Below, piece by piece: positions 31,285 to 46,044 of a DNA stretch of 64,000 nt. Under the pieces are notes generated by a model. The model did no database searches. It was not told the DNA's origin and saw nothing but the letters and a program-made list of their open reading frames with translations. The stretch's first letter is position 1. Each line of letters begins with the position of its first letter. Made by a program: the position numbers and the translations under genes. This stretch comes from Plasmopara viticola (Eukaryota > Oomycota > Peronosporomycetes > Peronosporales > Peronosporaceae), in assembly GCA_001695595.3 (NCBI GenBank), contig MBPM02000014.1, forward strand, positions 1,054,001 to 1,118,000. The letters are read 5' to 3'.

Positions 31285-34200
31285 TACTATTTTACGCTTG
31301 TCCTGTGTAAATTCTATTCTCTGTTAACGTGAAAGCTATAGTTATGTAGTTATGTATTGCTATTTTATCTCCCAACGCCACTAATACATAATTAATCGGA
31401 GCACAGATCGGTTAAAATACCGATACGCTGGGCATTTTCTCCTCGCCTCCTTGAAAGACCCTTTGCATTCGGGTACTAATGGTCGTCTTTGCCACTGATG
31501 AAGTGTGATCGCGCCTGTTGATTGTCTTGAAGAATTAAAGATGACGAACTTAGGTTAGAAAGATTGTCTCTAAGTGTATGTGGTTGTGGCGTACGTTTGC
31601 GAGGAAACTACGTTTCGTCTGTGCTAATCAGCAATAAAGTAGTATTAAATAAATGAAACCCACACAAAGCACAACGTTTATATTCGATCCCTCTTACTTC
31701 TACTGTGCTTGCATATTGCAATATACCAACGTGAAAATCCTGCTACCACTAATAAAAGTAAAGCTGATGGTGGTGTTGTACTTACTCATTACGTCGACTT
31801 TGAGTCGCCAATATTGAATTCTAAGCTGATAGCGGCGCTGTACCTACTCATAATGGCGCACTTTACGGACTGTGTGCTGACATGCCGCAAATACTTTCCA
31901 AACAACATTGCCTATAATTTATAGCTGAAGCCCGTAAATGTACATGGGACCTCTCTTTTATTCCATATGCTTAAAATTCCCTACGGCCTGTACAAGGCTG
32001 TGTCTTGCGAATATATTGCACATCAAACATTGCATTTTGTAGGGTTGATTCTTTACCGGTATAGCGTTAGCTACTGGTGTGTAACTCGAGTTGGTGTTTA
32101 CGCTTTTTGACGACGCTAAATACATTTTCGCTCGGTATTTGTATTTTGGAGGATACCAAAATGGATATAGTCCATGGCTGAACCAATTTAGTCCGATCAC
32201 GTAATTATAGTCAGGACGTTTTTGATACATCAGAAGAAGTCAATCTGTATAAGAAGATACTTTATTGATACCTTCTCCTGCACGCCTGTGGGCAAGAAGC
32301 TTATCCGCTAATCACACATAATGGCTGAGGAGGAGGCTGCTTGGCACTACAAATGCAGCTATGACGCGTCACGGCTCTCAATGACAAGGAGCAAAGTTAA
32401 TGCTCTAGAGCTCAGGCAACATAGCTCTCGAAAAACAGCAAAGAGCAAGAGTTGCCGTATATACACGAGAATTTGATGACTCTAAAAAGTCTCGATGCGT
32501 CAGTAATTAAATGAACTGCGGTTAACTAATAAAGGCACTTAGGGGCAGCAATAAAAATGAGTCTTTCAGAGTTCGATTGTCTGACAAAACTTTTCTCAAT
32601 GTCTCTAGGGTCAAACTAGACCTGGGTGTGAAATATGCACATTTGGATAGCACAGAGTCATAACCTGTCCTTGACTTAGAAATTATAACTTGACGCCGTG
32701 GCTTAAATAGCATGAGCTCTCGATTGATTGGCGAAGTAGCTTAATGAATATTAAATGCCGAGTCTCGCGGTACAGGACTTTGGTAAATAGTGTTTCCATC
32801 TCTGTTGTGTCTACGACCCCTTACAAATAGGCCGACTTCTCTATAACTTAGGTTTGCTCTGCCGACAGCATCGATGCTAAAAATGAAGCTTTTGGTGCGG
32901 GTAAGAGAGCTTCACAGGCATGACATTCGCTGTAATTACAAAACTCACAAGTGAGTAGCATCGATTGCGAGACAGTGAGTTACATGAGTAAACAGGGGGA
33001 TAATGAAGTATCACTATGAGCAGGTATCGCTAGAAGAAAATAAAGATGTGATCTTTTGGTAACACAAATGACGGCACGATTGGCACAAAGACCTTATCCA
33101 CAGATAAAAATGACAGCATAACCTATGGCTGTGCCACGACAGGTGCTAAAAATGTCGAAAGTATCAGATGTTAAATTACTCGGAGCTGCTGAGGTCTTGG
33201 CTGAATTTAAAGCCGAAAATATCGCAGTTGTGGGGTAAGAGTTCGATGAAATTCTTTTTTGAAGACGCAAATATACTTTCTGTCCTGAACGGAGCTGTCT
33301 TTGGTCCGCGCCTTGGCTCAGAGATTTAGGATCCATGATATGATTAAGGAAATACCAGATTTGACGTCTAGCCACCCACCATCATAATTTTAAATCATAG
33401 AGAATTCGAGCACGAGAGACTGACACGAAGCATTGCGTCACCACGCAATAGCCACTGACACGAGAGCAGTGTGAGTTCATCTATGACTTCTTTGCTGAAA
33501 AGACAGAGAATAACCTGGAGCAGGAGCTGAAAGTGCTGCTTCTGTAGCCTACGCTCAAAATATCGGCATTCAGTTCATGCTTGTAAACAGCTGAACGGCA
33601 CGACATTACATGCAAACATCTGCTTTGAAAAAAAACGTTTAGCGACTGGGTGTGTACAGTAAATTGCTCTGGATGTTAGAGATAAGGAAATTAATTTCAT
33701 CGCTCTTGGCGTTGAGTACGCTAGGCGACATATTTTGGAAATGTTAAGTGTTATCACTGAGGCTATCGAATTCCTGACGACTTTTAATTGTTTCATCACA
33801 CATATGTTTCGACCAATACGGTCTATTTCAAAGACATAATTTGGAATAATTTCGTGGACAGCTGCTGTAAATATATTCGGCTCTGGAGGCTAGTATAAAC
33901 CATCTAGAGCAGAATAGTTTATGTCATGAAGCAAACGCTTTGCTCGCATCGACCAATATATCTTTGCGGCACAGAAGGTAAAAGTCCTTGACTCATTTTA
34001 AAGTACCGTGAAGTTTAGGCGGAATCAGACGATGTGATAGCCGTCTTGAAATACACTTTGCAAAGTGTTAATGCAAGTTTAGCTTAGTCATTTTTTACAT
34101 GTAAAGTGCTTGTTATGCGGCTCTCGCACAGCCTCTGTCCATTGTATAAAGAGCCGTTATGTGGTGATAGGGGGTGACGGCACCGGAAGCCTTTCAGCAG

Positions 34201-37200
34201 GAACCTGATATGGCTTTGCCGCAGTAGACAAAGCCGTTAAGTGTCTTTCGCTAGGCTTCTGACTATGCCAACAAATACTTGTTACTGCAACTCAAAAATG
34301 GACATGAGCGATAATTCTCGTTTTAGTTCATGCGGCAAAGGGCTGCCAAATAGAACTACCCCTTACAAGACAAAGATATGTTTAGCAATGCCATACTCCT
34401 GAGTGCATTCTCTGCGAGCGGAGCGTTTTTATACTTAACAAGGGCACGTTCACCATCTAAGAGAACCTAGTATCTTTGATCTATCTAGTCGAAATATCAG
34501 AAGCAAATGTAGACTTTAGAGTCTTCAATGCGTATCAATGAAATTTCTGTGGGTTTTATACGTTTCAATACAATCCAGTATAATAACATCTATTTATATG
34601 CAGTGAGCAGTCGTCGTTTAAACACATACTGCTTTTCTATAAATGTTTCAATACTAACTTCTGCCTTTTTGTTAATGTTCGAAACATTGCATGACTTATT
34701 TTTTAGAATATGTGAACACCACCACCTTTGTGGCACATACTAAATTTGTGTATTTTCACTGTCGTTCTCTATAAAACTTTGGGCTCCATTGCGTATAGAT
34801 ATATTCTTTTGGCTTAGTGACACTTTTTGACTTGACTCGACCATTGACAGTGACATGTGTCGCTCCTCAAAGGACTGTACAGCAAGCAAATAGATCTTCA
34901 AAGTTCATCCGAGACACAGACTTTAAGTCAACACAGTTACTTGTCGTCCGCATATAGTAAATCGTGGGACCTCAAAACAACAATATTCTAGAGTTACGAT
35001 CCAAAGCGGATTTGCTCAAAATTACACGGCATCCTAGCGTCAGTATGGAATGGCGTCTGATGACGATTTAGTCGCTTTAAAGCACGTGCGACGACCACAG
35101 ACTTAAAATGAGCGAGACCGAAGCGTCATGGTTGACTACTTCCCTCTCAACAGAGTATTAATGCAGCTCGTGAGTCTGCTGCTCGTGCCACCCAGTCGAT
35201 GAAATGGGATCACACAATTCCAGTGGGTATCGCACTAGATCAATTCATGTGATGCTTTTGATATTCAGTGTTCAGTAGTGAGCAGGACATGGTCTGATGA
35301 CCGCATTTTAAGCTCACATTAGATGTTGTACAACTGTGAGGGGACGGGTGAGTCAACAACATGCTCGGTGTTTATCGTGTACAGTGATGTAAAATTAGAA
35401 GACTTTCATTCTTTTAAAGGTAATTGGCCTTTTTTCTCACTATGATAGCACATGTAGCCTTGGTCGTACGATCGCTTCAAACGTAGCGGTCGCTCGCCAG
35501 GCCATCCTTTGACGATGAAATTATCGGTAGCCACTATCATAAAAGTCAATCAGTACTCGATTCCGTCAAGACCAGTTGTATATTTAGATGATGTCATAAG
35601 GAACAATAGAAGTTATGCTATTGTTGACATTTGTGTTTTTATGTGATAATATGGCCTGACATACGCGAGAGTATATCCCACTAGTACGAGCAGCTTAGAT
35701 CTACCGAACGAAATAACCGATTTCGGTATAACGGGTCCTTACCGATTAGGTAACAAAATCAACTTTTTCTTAGCATAGGGTCAATTGTCATGAAGCACAA
35801 TTTATAAAGTTTCGAGTGCACCTTTTGGGCATTAAACTATTGTGGTCTGTGCCGTTTTAAATTTATCATGTTTTTTTCCACAACATTGGTGTACTTGAAT
35901 ATGCCGACTCGAATATGTCCCCAATGGCTTACACATTGCCAGTCAAAGCAACACTTGCGCTTTCCAGCAGCAAAATCTAGCGAAGCGGACCTTGATTCCA
36001 GTCATAGACTTTTATAAATAGAAGTCGGGCTTTAGATGAGCGCCGTCTTCAGACTTTTGCAAGGTCCAATCTTCTTTTCATATAGCTAATTTTATAATAA
36101 ACCACCCCAATGGGGTCACAACAAATACTCTTTGTGGAAAGTCGTGCTTTCTACGAATTTTCCTAGTGGGTAGATCATTTTAGATCTTTCCTTGCGTAGA
36201 CGATTCACTTCCACTTGATCGACTCTCCCGTAAATCACGAAAATCTGTAGCTGTTGTGCGACTAAATTGCACTCAACCAAGATAATCCAAAATTTTAAAA
36301 TTTGTCGTTAATATGGGCAGCAAAGTCCTATTCGATCCCTTGGTCGCCACATTGGAGGTCTCTTTGCGTTGCTGCTCCACCAGTAATGGGGGCTTCCATT
36401 TCGCAGGCTGATCGTGTACATTTTTTCGCCTAATTAAAAACATACAAATGCGCTTTTCTTTTTAAATGTGAACCTTTTAATTAAGTAGAGCATGATGAAA
36501 TTTGGTCGCGTCACCGCGTAATGCCTTTAGCTGCAAAGTACCACGAGGGCAGAGAGTGATAAAAGGGGACGTAGTTTCAGCGATATTAATCAGCAGACAG
36601 TTTAGGTCATAAGTTTTTCGCTGTAGAGCTTGGGAATTTTTCTAAAGCATTAAAAATTTGTTGTCTTGCTCAGGATCTACGTAATGCGATCAGCAAGTCT
36701 CGGCCTTCGTGCATTAAATACGAAAAAGTCTTGGAATGCGGAAGCCACAACCAGGGCTCAAACGAATCGTGCTAAATAGGATGAGCGTTGCGGAAAGCTT
36801 TAAATGCAAAATTTTGATGACGACATAGCTGTGGAGCGAGAGGCCGCGTAATTTTCAACGTCTGTCAATTGTGCCGGTGACATTATGATCGAGGAATGCA
36901 CTTTATGCTTCTGCTTTTGACATGATAAATGGGATATGATGGCAGATGAGTATGGCAGTCTAATAGCTTTATATGCTTATTAGGTCGGCGAAAGTACATC
37001 GAAGCCATCTTGTCGACGGATGTCATAAGACACCTGGTTGACTGAGTAAAAAGGCGGTTTGTCTGATCGAGGTCTAAGGCGAATTGATTCTGTCGATCAG
37101 TGCCATAATAAGCTCTTGATATACTGTTGTGGTAATTACATCGGAAAGTGCGTATCGGTAACTCCATAAAATTTGATCGCTATGATTATTTTGCTTCCGC

Positions 37201-40200
37201 TGCAACGACGCAAAAATCAGCTCTCGACAATTTACGAAAGATTTATCGTTGACTACGCTATACACGAATCGACTTGACGTACAAGGCGAGGAAAAGCCTC
37301 ACGTAAATGTTTGAATTTGAAAGCCACTCAAGAAACCAAGACAGAAAAACATACCTATGAAAGCCAGATAAACGTTCAGCATGTCGATCTGTTAGATTGG
37401 ATTGTGGAGCGTCTGTTACAAACGATGCAGGGTACGTGACCGATCAAAATAATGCTTACCTACGGTGCTGAAGCAGAGTTTTGGAAAGACCTGGCATATT
37501 TACCCACTATGATAAACTTTACATGGCAGATCATAACAATATGACCACGCATCCATATGTCTGCACTTAGGCAATGAAGTAAAATTCATAAGAGATCCAA
37601 CTGACTGATTGCTTCCACTCTATTCCTCCTTAAACGAGATACTTGCACCTAGATACATTTTCGATCCGTACCGACCAAAATGGGGTGTATGCTCAACTAT
37701 AGAAGACATACGCAACCGCTCAAACGTCCAAGCCGTAATTGATTTTATCTTTGCCGGGAATATTCTATCATCGAAATTGTCTATAATGCGCTTGCCATAT
37801 CTAGAGAGATTCCGACCAGTTTTTTAATAAATTATTAATGCGAATGCGCAATTCTTTTTTTAACGTGTATTTTTGAGACCGATGGGGCTTGACATTTAAA
37901 TAACTTTGCCGACTAAATAACCTCGACAAAGTATGACACTTCCCTGCAGATCTGTTGGCAATTTTTTTGTTTGAACTGTGCGACTAGTCTGTCCTTTTTC
38001 ACAAATCGACTTCTCGCGCAGCTGCTAGCAAAAAGCTGCCTTCAAAAAAAAGGCGGCGTTAACTTTACATTGTATGTCGCAGCCTTTTGACTTTTGCAAT
38101 TGTTAATGTTCCTGACCCATTGATTTGGATATCTCCCGTCTTTTCACTTTAGTGCTTTTAGTCACCGTTGGAAGCTTCGTTGACTAAATATACGCTTTTA
38201 TGGTGAATGCAAATCTGATTGTTTTTAGCCTTTTTATCTGCTGCAAATTCAGCCGGAGTGTTGTGGACTATTCAAGCTCGAACGTTGATCTACCTTATAA
38301 TCTACAATCTATTTGAGAAATAGATGGACTGAGTAATAAACTTAGTCGTCCAATGGATAATCCTATCATTATCCTCCACCTTTGTTTGACGGGTGAATAA
38401 GCCTATCGTTCTGCAACTTCGTGATTTAGCCGATCTGAGGCTGTGAACATTTGACTGTTCTCACTAAGGTGGTCTACTAGCGGGACATACATCTCATCAA
38501 GGTAATTTCCGTGAAAGCTTCGAGCAACAAGTTCTGACTTGAGGCATGTCTCCGCAATCTTACATGACGTCTTAGTAAGCGTCTCAGGTAAACACCCCAC
38601 GCGAGCATTAGCCGAAAGATTCATTGTACGATCCCTTGTATTTGATTATCTAGGAATTTTAGCTAAACACCGGACAATAAACGATGATTGCTCTTTTGGG
38701 AGTATCTCACCTTCTCTCGCGCGTAGAGGCATTATGGACAAGTTAAGATAGACGGTCGTAATGTTCAAAGGTAGATGTACACTTAAGAGGTGGGATACTC
38801 ACAATGGTCGTCGACTGGTCAGCAATTTGCCGATTTCATTCGTAATGCAAATCACTCAATACGTCAAATTTAATGATACCCGTCCGTAAACCAGAGTTCA
38901 AATTTGAAGTCATCGACATCCTCGATCGTTGACTTTCCCACCTAAACCAAGGATTCAGGTGCGTGTACAACACTAAGAAATACGAATGAAATCTAAGGCC
39001 AAACACGAATGAAATCTGGAGCCGGAATAAACGCAACAAGACTTTCGTGACCGTTAGCGAACCGGCAGTAGGCTCTAAGTAAACTGATGCTACGGATGTT
39101 GTCAGTGGTTTGAGTATTTGTGGAGGCAGGACCTTGCTGGCCCATTTCTTAATTAAATTTGCTTCAAATCCTTATGAAAATTTGTGCTTTTCAATTGCTC
39201 GACTGACAACGTCGCGACATTTTTGCTACGATCGTTTGCATCCTAGTTCACTGAAGAATTTAGCTTTGAAAGCGGTATATTGTGCTTGGTCGAGGTTTTT
39301 TGTCTCGAAGTCGATAAGATTTCTCCTAAATTTAATCCCACCTCCTCATGAGGTAAGTAAAGGCTTGGACCACGAGTCACGGTGCTCTCATCTTCATTGT
39401 AGGCGTGGTGTGTTCATGCGAGCCAATCCATCTTAGCACTCCAAACAGCAAATTACGATATCATCACTGTCATTATTGGCGGTCCCACTCACGATGACGC
39501 GGCCTTTTTTGTTTACAAGCAGCATGTCTCGTTTGTCTTCATATGATCATAGATATGCACGCCTAAATTAAGTATTGCCAAAGATCCACGCATACGAATA
39601 CTTGTGCAGAAGTGACTCGTCAATGAAAAGGCCTTCAAAATGAGCTGTGTTCCAATTTGCCAACTCACTGAGTGAACGCTATGATCACCGTGTGCCTATG
39701 TAGATCAAATTTGCAAGGGCAATTGGCTTTACGTTGGGGATAGAGCCATTTGCCCTTCTTTAGGGCCTTCAGACGTGAACGTGTTTATCTTTACTACCAG
39801 GTTTGTTTAAAAGGTCTGGGACTGTAAGCGCCATGGAAATCTTTCGGACAACGCGCCGGGTATGTGATCCATCACATCTATATATTATGTGTAAATCATA
39901 GCTTTGTGCCTTGTACATGATCCCTTTTCTTTTCAAGGTTTGTCTGCTGCTGCTACAGCTAAGAGATGATTAAAGATGATCACAAAGCCACACTTAAAAT
40001 ATCACTTAAGTACGTAGCGTGCGGTGTCCGTGCGGACTAACAACACCTCCCGTCATTAGACGCCGTCCATATGTGCAGCCAATAAAAATTTGTATAGATC
40101 TATTTTTAGCCTGTCCTAAAAGCTAGACGATTATGTTCTCACAGCGACTCCTTATCCTGTGGTCCCGCCCGTGTAGACACACATTCAGTATTATATAGAT

Positions 40201-42700
40201 ATGTCACGTGCGATGGGTAACGCGTTCGGGTCAACATCCATCAAATTGCAATCTGTTTATTTCACGGGTTGAATACAAATGGACGTAGACCATCGCTAAT
40301 ATGGTTCATATTTGTTGCATAGCTCATGAAGAAGAGTTACATATCAGATCGTGCTCCCATAGTTCTCAGTGCTCTAGATTATATCAAGTACTTTGCCGTT
40401 ATTATACATATAGTTGGCATACATAAATCCAAATTGATCGTGTATTTAATTCAATGCAAAAAAAGAAACCAGCTCTAGCTTTTAACACTTACAATTGAAT
40501 TGTCTCCGAATTTTAGTCAACCTTAAGTCATAAAAATCATATCCTGTTAATCAAATCAGTTCATATTCTCATCCACCCCTATGCCAAAGTTGGCCTCCGT
40601 ACTTCATGCATACATTTTAAACCTGCATTTTGATATTCACAATAGCGATATGTCGGGAACATAGGTCAAGTCTCGCAACCAATGATCTATAGTAGTCCGA
40701 ACGGATCGAGATTAAATCATCAGTTAAATACGTCAGAAGAGCATCTCGCGATGGTCGTCAGCTGACTGATCTGTGTCCTCCTTTATCCTTTTCTACCAGC
40801 ATCGCGATGATATAGTGTTTAGGCATGAGAGACTTTGTTGATAAGTCGCTGCAGAAATCGGAACAGAATTTGAATTGCAATTGCGTCATGGAGATTCGCC
40901 AGACGATCAAACAGGTATTTCTAGGCAGTGGCCGCAAACAAAAAGATTATGCTTGGATTCGCTCAAGTTCTCCCTGTGTGTACTTGTGGCCGGAGCTGGC
41001 TCGCTCATATGTTATTTTAGTTGGTGGTGCTAATTAAATGGGCTGTATTGTTTTTTTGAGAAAAACAGCAGGTTTGCGCTACAAGTGAATCTCCAGACTG
41101 GAGTGGCAGATTAAATTAGCTATTGTGTATTCATTATGGTCTAAATATAGATTTTCGTTGCTTATTGATGCTTTTAAAAACCTTCTTATAGCGGGTAAAA
41201 ATAGTCTAAAAACCACAACTTCTGGCTTAGCTCAATTCTAGGCCGACATAAATGTATATGTGCGTATGGACCAATTCTCTTTCTGGGCGAATCTTACAAA
41301 GAAAATACACCTGAATATCAACTCAATTGTAAGACGCGTGCTAAAAGCCCTATCGATCAATTAAAACCGAATTTAGTCATTATACCACATCACCCACTGT
41401 TAAATATACAAAAACAATTAGATTGGAAGCCCGAGATTATCTAATTAAAGCTGGGCTCCCGTAATCTTAAAACATTTGAGCATAGGCCCTTTCACGATAT
41501 TTCTACCGGCTAATTTACATGTTGTATTCTAAGGTATACGAGAATGGATGTAGTCTCTGCCTAAATTACAGAGTTACGTATTGCAATTACAGAATTCTAG
41601 GTATGACCGGAAAACGATAGACATTGTGTCTAGCAAATTCGGCTTTGTATATACGGTCGTTCGTTGAATGACCGTATATCGTGGCATATGTAAAGCCTCA
41701 CACCTTGTAGCCCCTGTAATTGATTCCACGTCCACGCTATAGGATCGTTTTTAGAAGGCCAATGGTGCATGCTGAACTATGCCTAACTAGAACCTCGACA
41801 TTACCAATGAGACGGTGATTCATCCTTTTAATCCATATCAACACCACTATCTCAAAAGAAAGATTCTCACTATTTGATAGTACATATTTCTCCAAAACAA
41901 GTTTATTTAAATTTATCTTTGCATTTTTGTATGGTTCGTTATACCGGGCTGGTGGCAGATCTCACACTGCAGTAGTTCCGTTCTTAATGTTTATCGAGAC
42001 ATTTTTGCAGAGCTAATTGATTTTCAAGCTACCTGCAACTTCGTTTTGATTTACATCTTTGTACAGACTTCGCTTTATCTAATAGCGGACCTAGACGTAT
42101 ACGCAACGATCTACATCTCTAAGCCGAATACGTACCACATGTAAGGCAAAAATTCGTATCTCCAAGCTTTTTCTATGACAATATCAGCTTGCGTGGTGCT
42201 CATCGTAGATAATCAGATGAACAATTGCATCTTTCACATTCAGCCAAAGCTGTCTGAGCATTATCTTCAGCGCCTCTATATATGCCAGCCATTAAACCGA
42301 TGTATATAAAAAATAACCACAAATTTTAGCATCTAGCCCTAGTATAACTTTTCGATCTATTTTTAGAGTTTATTGTATGGACTTACTCCAAGAGCACTTG
42401 TGTGGTAAAAGGGCAGCGCAATTTGAATTAATGTACCTGTCAAATTATTTAACGGATGATTCATGATTTTTCACCCCAAAATAGCTTGTCGGTCCGCGAT
42501 TGGGGCGCCATAGCGCACATACTGCACAAAGTTCTTTCTTCTTACCCGGTCATATTTCTGACAATCTAAATCTACAAAAAGTCTTCCAATTATCAAAGCA
42601 GAGTTTATAAAAATGCAGCGGTAAAGTGTGCATTCCTAACCGGCACAGCTACGTAGCAAGCAGCCACATTAATCTTGCCATGTTTGTACTCGGCGTGAAG
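31285..42700. other. Long gene-poor, AT-rich tract
   Basis: About 11 kb of stop-rich sequence. The only hint of origin is the protease-like piece at 31958-32230. A 70-codon plus-strand frame at 40825-41037 and a 72-codon one at 37609-37827 show no family. A short perfect-but-one palindrome lies at 41649-41679 (ATATACGGTCGTT / AATGACCGTATAT). No RNA gene, LTR pair or intact ORF is seen. Confidence 0.5.
31958..32230 (-). pseudogene. Possible gypsy aspartic-protease remnant
   Basis: The minus frame contains YNYVIGLNWFSHGLYPFWYP, which resembles the (D)VILGMDWL block that ends the retropepsin-like domain of Ty3/gypsy polyproteins. The catalytic DTG/DSG is not readable and the rest of the 90 codons shows no match. 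Tentative. Confidence 0.25.
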
Positions 42701-42958
42701 AATTTTTCCGTGACAAATTAACAATATTGATTTGCGTAAATACAAATGATTATTCTCGTCCACAAAAAAAATGCGCGATCTGGATTGATCAAAGACCGCT
42801 TAGAGTTCAAAAGATGTACACAAAGCATCTTCAATGCATACTACAAGATAAAATATCTTTTTCATGAGTGCTTAAAAGCCTTAAGCGCATGGTAGGAGCA
42901 GGATGACGCGCCCGTGAACGTTATCATTGAGTTGTAGTAACGCGCATAATGTGTAGAT

Positions 42959-43150
42959 CTAATGTAATGGCTTTGCTTCTTCCAAAACAGCCAGAATCGG
43001 CTCTAAGTTTAGCTTTTTATTGGTGCTTTCAAAAATATTCTTGTGCTGTACTTGACGTCTATCCGTTTTCATTATATTGGAGAGAGGCTTTGCCAGACTC
43101 GCATAGTCAGCACTATATACATCCACATATCTATATAGTTCTAATCGCAT
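42959..43150 (-). pseudogene. Ty3/gypsy RT-RNase H connection fragment
   Basis: The minus frame reads YRYVDVYSADYASLAKPLSN, then FESTNKKLNLEPILAVLEEA and KPLH. This corresponds to the gypsy block LANYxxxYxxxYAxLxxPLSxLxKKD...AFxxxKxxLxxAPILxLPDxxKPFH between RT thumb and RNase H. Further minus-strand sequence to about 42700 may carry decayed RNase H. No LTR or intact pol frame remains. Confidence 0.6.
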
Positions 43151-44424
43151 TCATGAGCACCTAAGGAGACGTGGCAATTTTACTTCTGCGGGTATGCGCA
43201 AACTTTATTACGGTGACAAACTAGCCTAAATTGTAGTCTCGTCTGTCACAAATACGGATTCGCCGATATTAACATGAGATTATATGACTCGATGACAGCC
43301 TTTTGTGGGTTTAATAAGACCTAAGAGAGCTGATCATTTTAGATATGGCTTTACCGCTAGCTCAATTCAAAGTAATATATATAATATAATATTCGAATAT
43401 ATTGCGAGCAGACAATCTATTGTTGGACGAGCGCTTGGCCTCTTATGACATTATATAACTTTCCAATAGTTAGCCTCTGGACGTCGCAGTTACGTCGCTT
43501 GCAAAGTGGAAGGCCCCACATTTGATTTCCCGTGTGTTTAATCCGTGCGCTCGGCTCACGAATACTTTTACACGACGAGTAAGATGTCAACGACAAGACA
43601 TCTCAAAATCTAGTCTTTTTTCAACCCAAACGACTAATGAACTGTAGTCTTGGCTTATGAAGGCAAAGTACGTCATTCAACTTGGTTAGGTCTTCGGACT
43701 TAAGCAACATGGAGGTCAACTTAATCTTAAGAATAAATTTTCCAATCTAACCCGTGGTGGTCACAGTGCTAGAAAAAATCTAAGTGTACCTTAAATCACC
43801 CTTGTGTTTTGAGATGATACGACACTGAAAAAAGTGCGGAGCAATGACTGATGTGATGGTTAATCACGCGCAAAGTCGCCGTAAAGATGAGCTGAAAAAT
43901 GTGCCACTCATAGACGCCATGCGACGAGCACGCAAGGCAGACGTCATATGCATCTGACGTATAGTGAAATTTGTAAGGTCCTCCTTACATATGTCCGACC
44001 CGACAGCGGATCGGACAGATCGTCGCTATCCCGAAGCGGGTAAGTCACATGTCCCCTCGCCTACTGTATTGGGGAAATTCGTATCTGGATCAACCCAGGG
44101 AATATACGAAATTTTGTCTTTGACTTCCCTGGTGCCTAAAACTGATATTATTGAATCTCTTGAAAGTATTCACTGACTAATTAGAAAGTGCATCTCAGTT
44201 GGAATTTTGAACCCTGGAGCCACAAACCATTCTGTATGCCTACCACATCTTGATGGATGCAGCAAGTCTGATAACTTCTGGGCTTACGTACTTGAACGGC
44301 TTTATTGAGAAATGGTCCAGAAAAGTTTTTGTCAAGTCGCCCACACCGCTCCATATCAATTCTTTGTTCCGGAAACGAAAGTTTCTGCGGACCGCAGAGT
44401 GAGGAAGAGCAACGGGTACGAGTT

Positions 44425-44576
44425 TTTTTTGCGTGTGGAGAATTGGACGACTTTCGAGAGCTGACCAGGTCTTTGTTAGGTAAATTGTCTCTGGATAACC
44501 TTTTTTTTGCGTGTGGAAAATTGGACGACTTTCCAGAGCTGACCAGGTCTTTGTTAGGTAAATTGTTTCTGGATAG
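44425..44576. repeat. 78-bp tandem duplication, open in both strands
   Basis: The unit beginning TTTTTTTGCGTGTGGA starts at about 44424 and again at about 44502, with few differences. The 78-bp period is 26 codons, so the plus frame (44305-44634; FFACGELDDFRELTRSLLGK twice with changes) and the minus frame (44181-44627; LSRDNLPNKDLVSSRKSSN twice with changes) both stay open. I recognise neither product. Confidence 0.8.
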
Positions 44577-46044
44577 CCACTTACGGCACATTGCAGTCTT
44601 TTCTGTAAGCAACAACTCTAGAAACATTGGCTAATTTCGGCGCCAAGGTACATTTCGATACAATTTTAGTTTTTGCTTAGTTTATTCAGGCGACTGCCAC
44701 TTTTCTGATTACGTAGGGCGGCACGTAACCCACTGAGAAACGCTCGTCGTGGACAACGCGCGCTATATATTCAATTAAAGTGCTGCTTTCTGAAAAGCGT
44801 GGACCCGCAATCCTCCTGCCGAGCAAAGGTTTTGATGAGCGAAGCTGTTTGCTGTACATCAATGTAGACATTGATGCGTCAATGCACAACACTGTCAGCA
44901 TGTCTAAGAAGCAAGAAAAAAACGATTTAATGAATGTAAAGACGGCAAATGTAAGTGCTCAACGAGTGTGCAGACTATTATGAAGGATATCTTAGGTAGA
45001 TGTGTCGGTAACGACAATAATGCTCGGCTGCATTCGATTAATGAAATGCGGATACGTTCGAAAGCAAGATTTACAATGGAAATATCTGCCAGATGATGAT
45101 TTTCTAGCGTTGTAGAAGGGGCCATGTCAGAGGCTTAAGAGGCTTGTGAAGCCAACCGCATTGACGGGGCAGCTCATTTGACAAATTTTGAGAGATCAAT
45201 TTCTTGATATTTTTGATAAAGAGGATAAAAGGGCACTTGGTCTCAATAGTGAATTTTTCGTCTTAAGTATACATCGATCCCAGGCTATTTCTGGTAAAAA
45301 TTATACCAGAATATGGGTTTACAAGACTGTTTTACGATGTAGCCATCTGATAGGGTGTATGCTATTTAATGACTTAATCAAATGAGTTAAAATTTGCGTG
45401 ACAAAGCAGCGGTCTTTTTTATTAAGTAAGCAGTGTGGTTTATCGACGCATTCTTTCGTTTAAAATCGGAACGAATATGGTTTGAAAAAGTGTTTGCCAA
45501 CTCTACTTCGACAGCCTTTGTCAAAAAGTCAAATAGCAAGTGTTCGTACACACTTAAAAAAGCCGAAAGTGGCTTCACTCAGCGTAAACATTGAATCTAT
45601 AAGAAATTATGTTGAGCAACAGCGTGAAGGAGTACACTTTTTAGCGCACGTGACATGACGATCGAGAGTTATATAGAATTGACGCACTGGAGAGGTATGT
45701 TTTGGAAGTTGGGGAAGATTTGGCTATTGCTTTCGAATGCAACTACGAGGTCATGTCGTCAAGTGCCGCAGCGTTTAATGCGTAAGCTCAAATATACTTT
45801 GATAGCACTTCTGTCCTTGGTCGTGCAGAGACCGGAATTTGGATGCAAAAAACCGCATTGTCTACTAGCCACCAGAGCCCGAGTGCATGTGCACGAAAAA
45901 TGTTTGAATTGTACTTTGGAGCAGGGGTTTGTCCCAATTGATAGTGTTTATTTTTAAAATGGCCTTTTAAGTCATTTTGGCCTGGCCAGCAGTTTATATA
46001 CCAACAGTGCGAGCTGCGAAGAAATGAGTAGGCCACGTCCAGAT

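Noticed and set aside
31430..31620. Possible small nuclear or nucleolar RNA (CTGATGA-like box)
   Set aside because: No paired C/D boxes, no terminal stem and no Pol III promoter could be identified.
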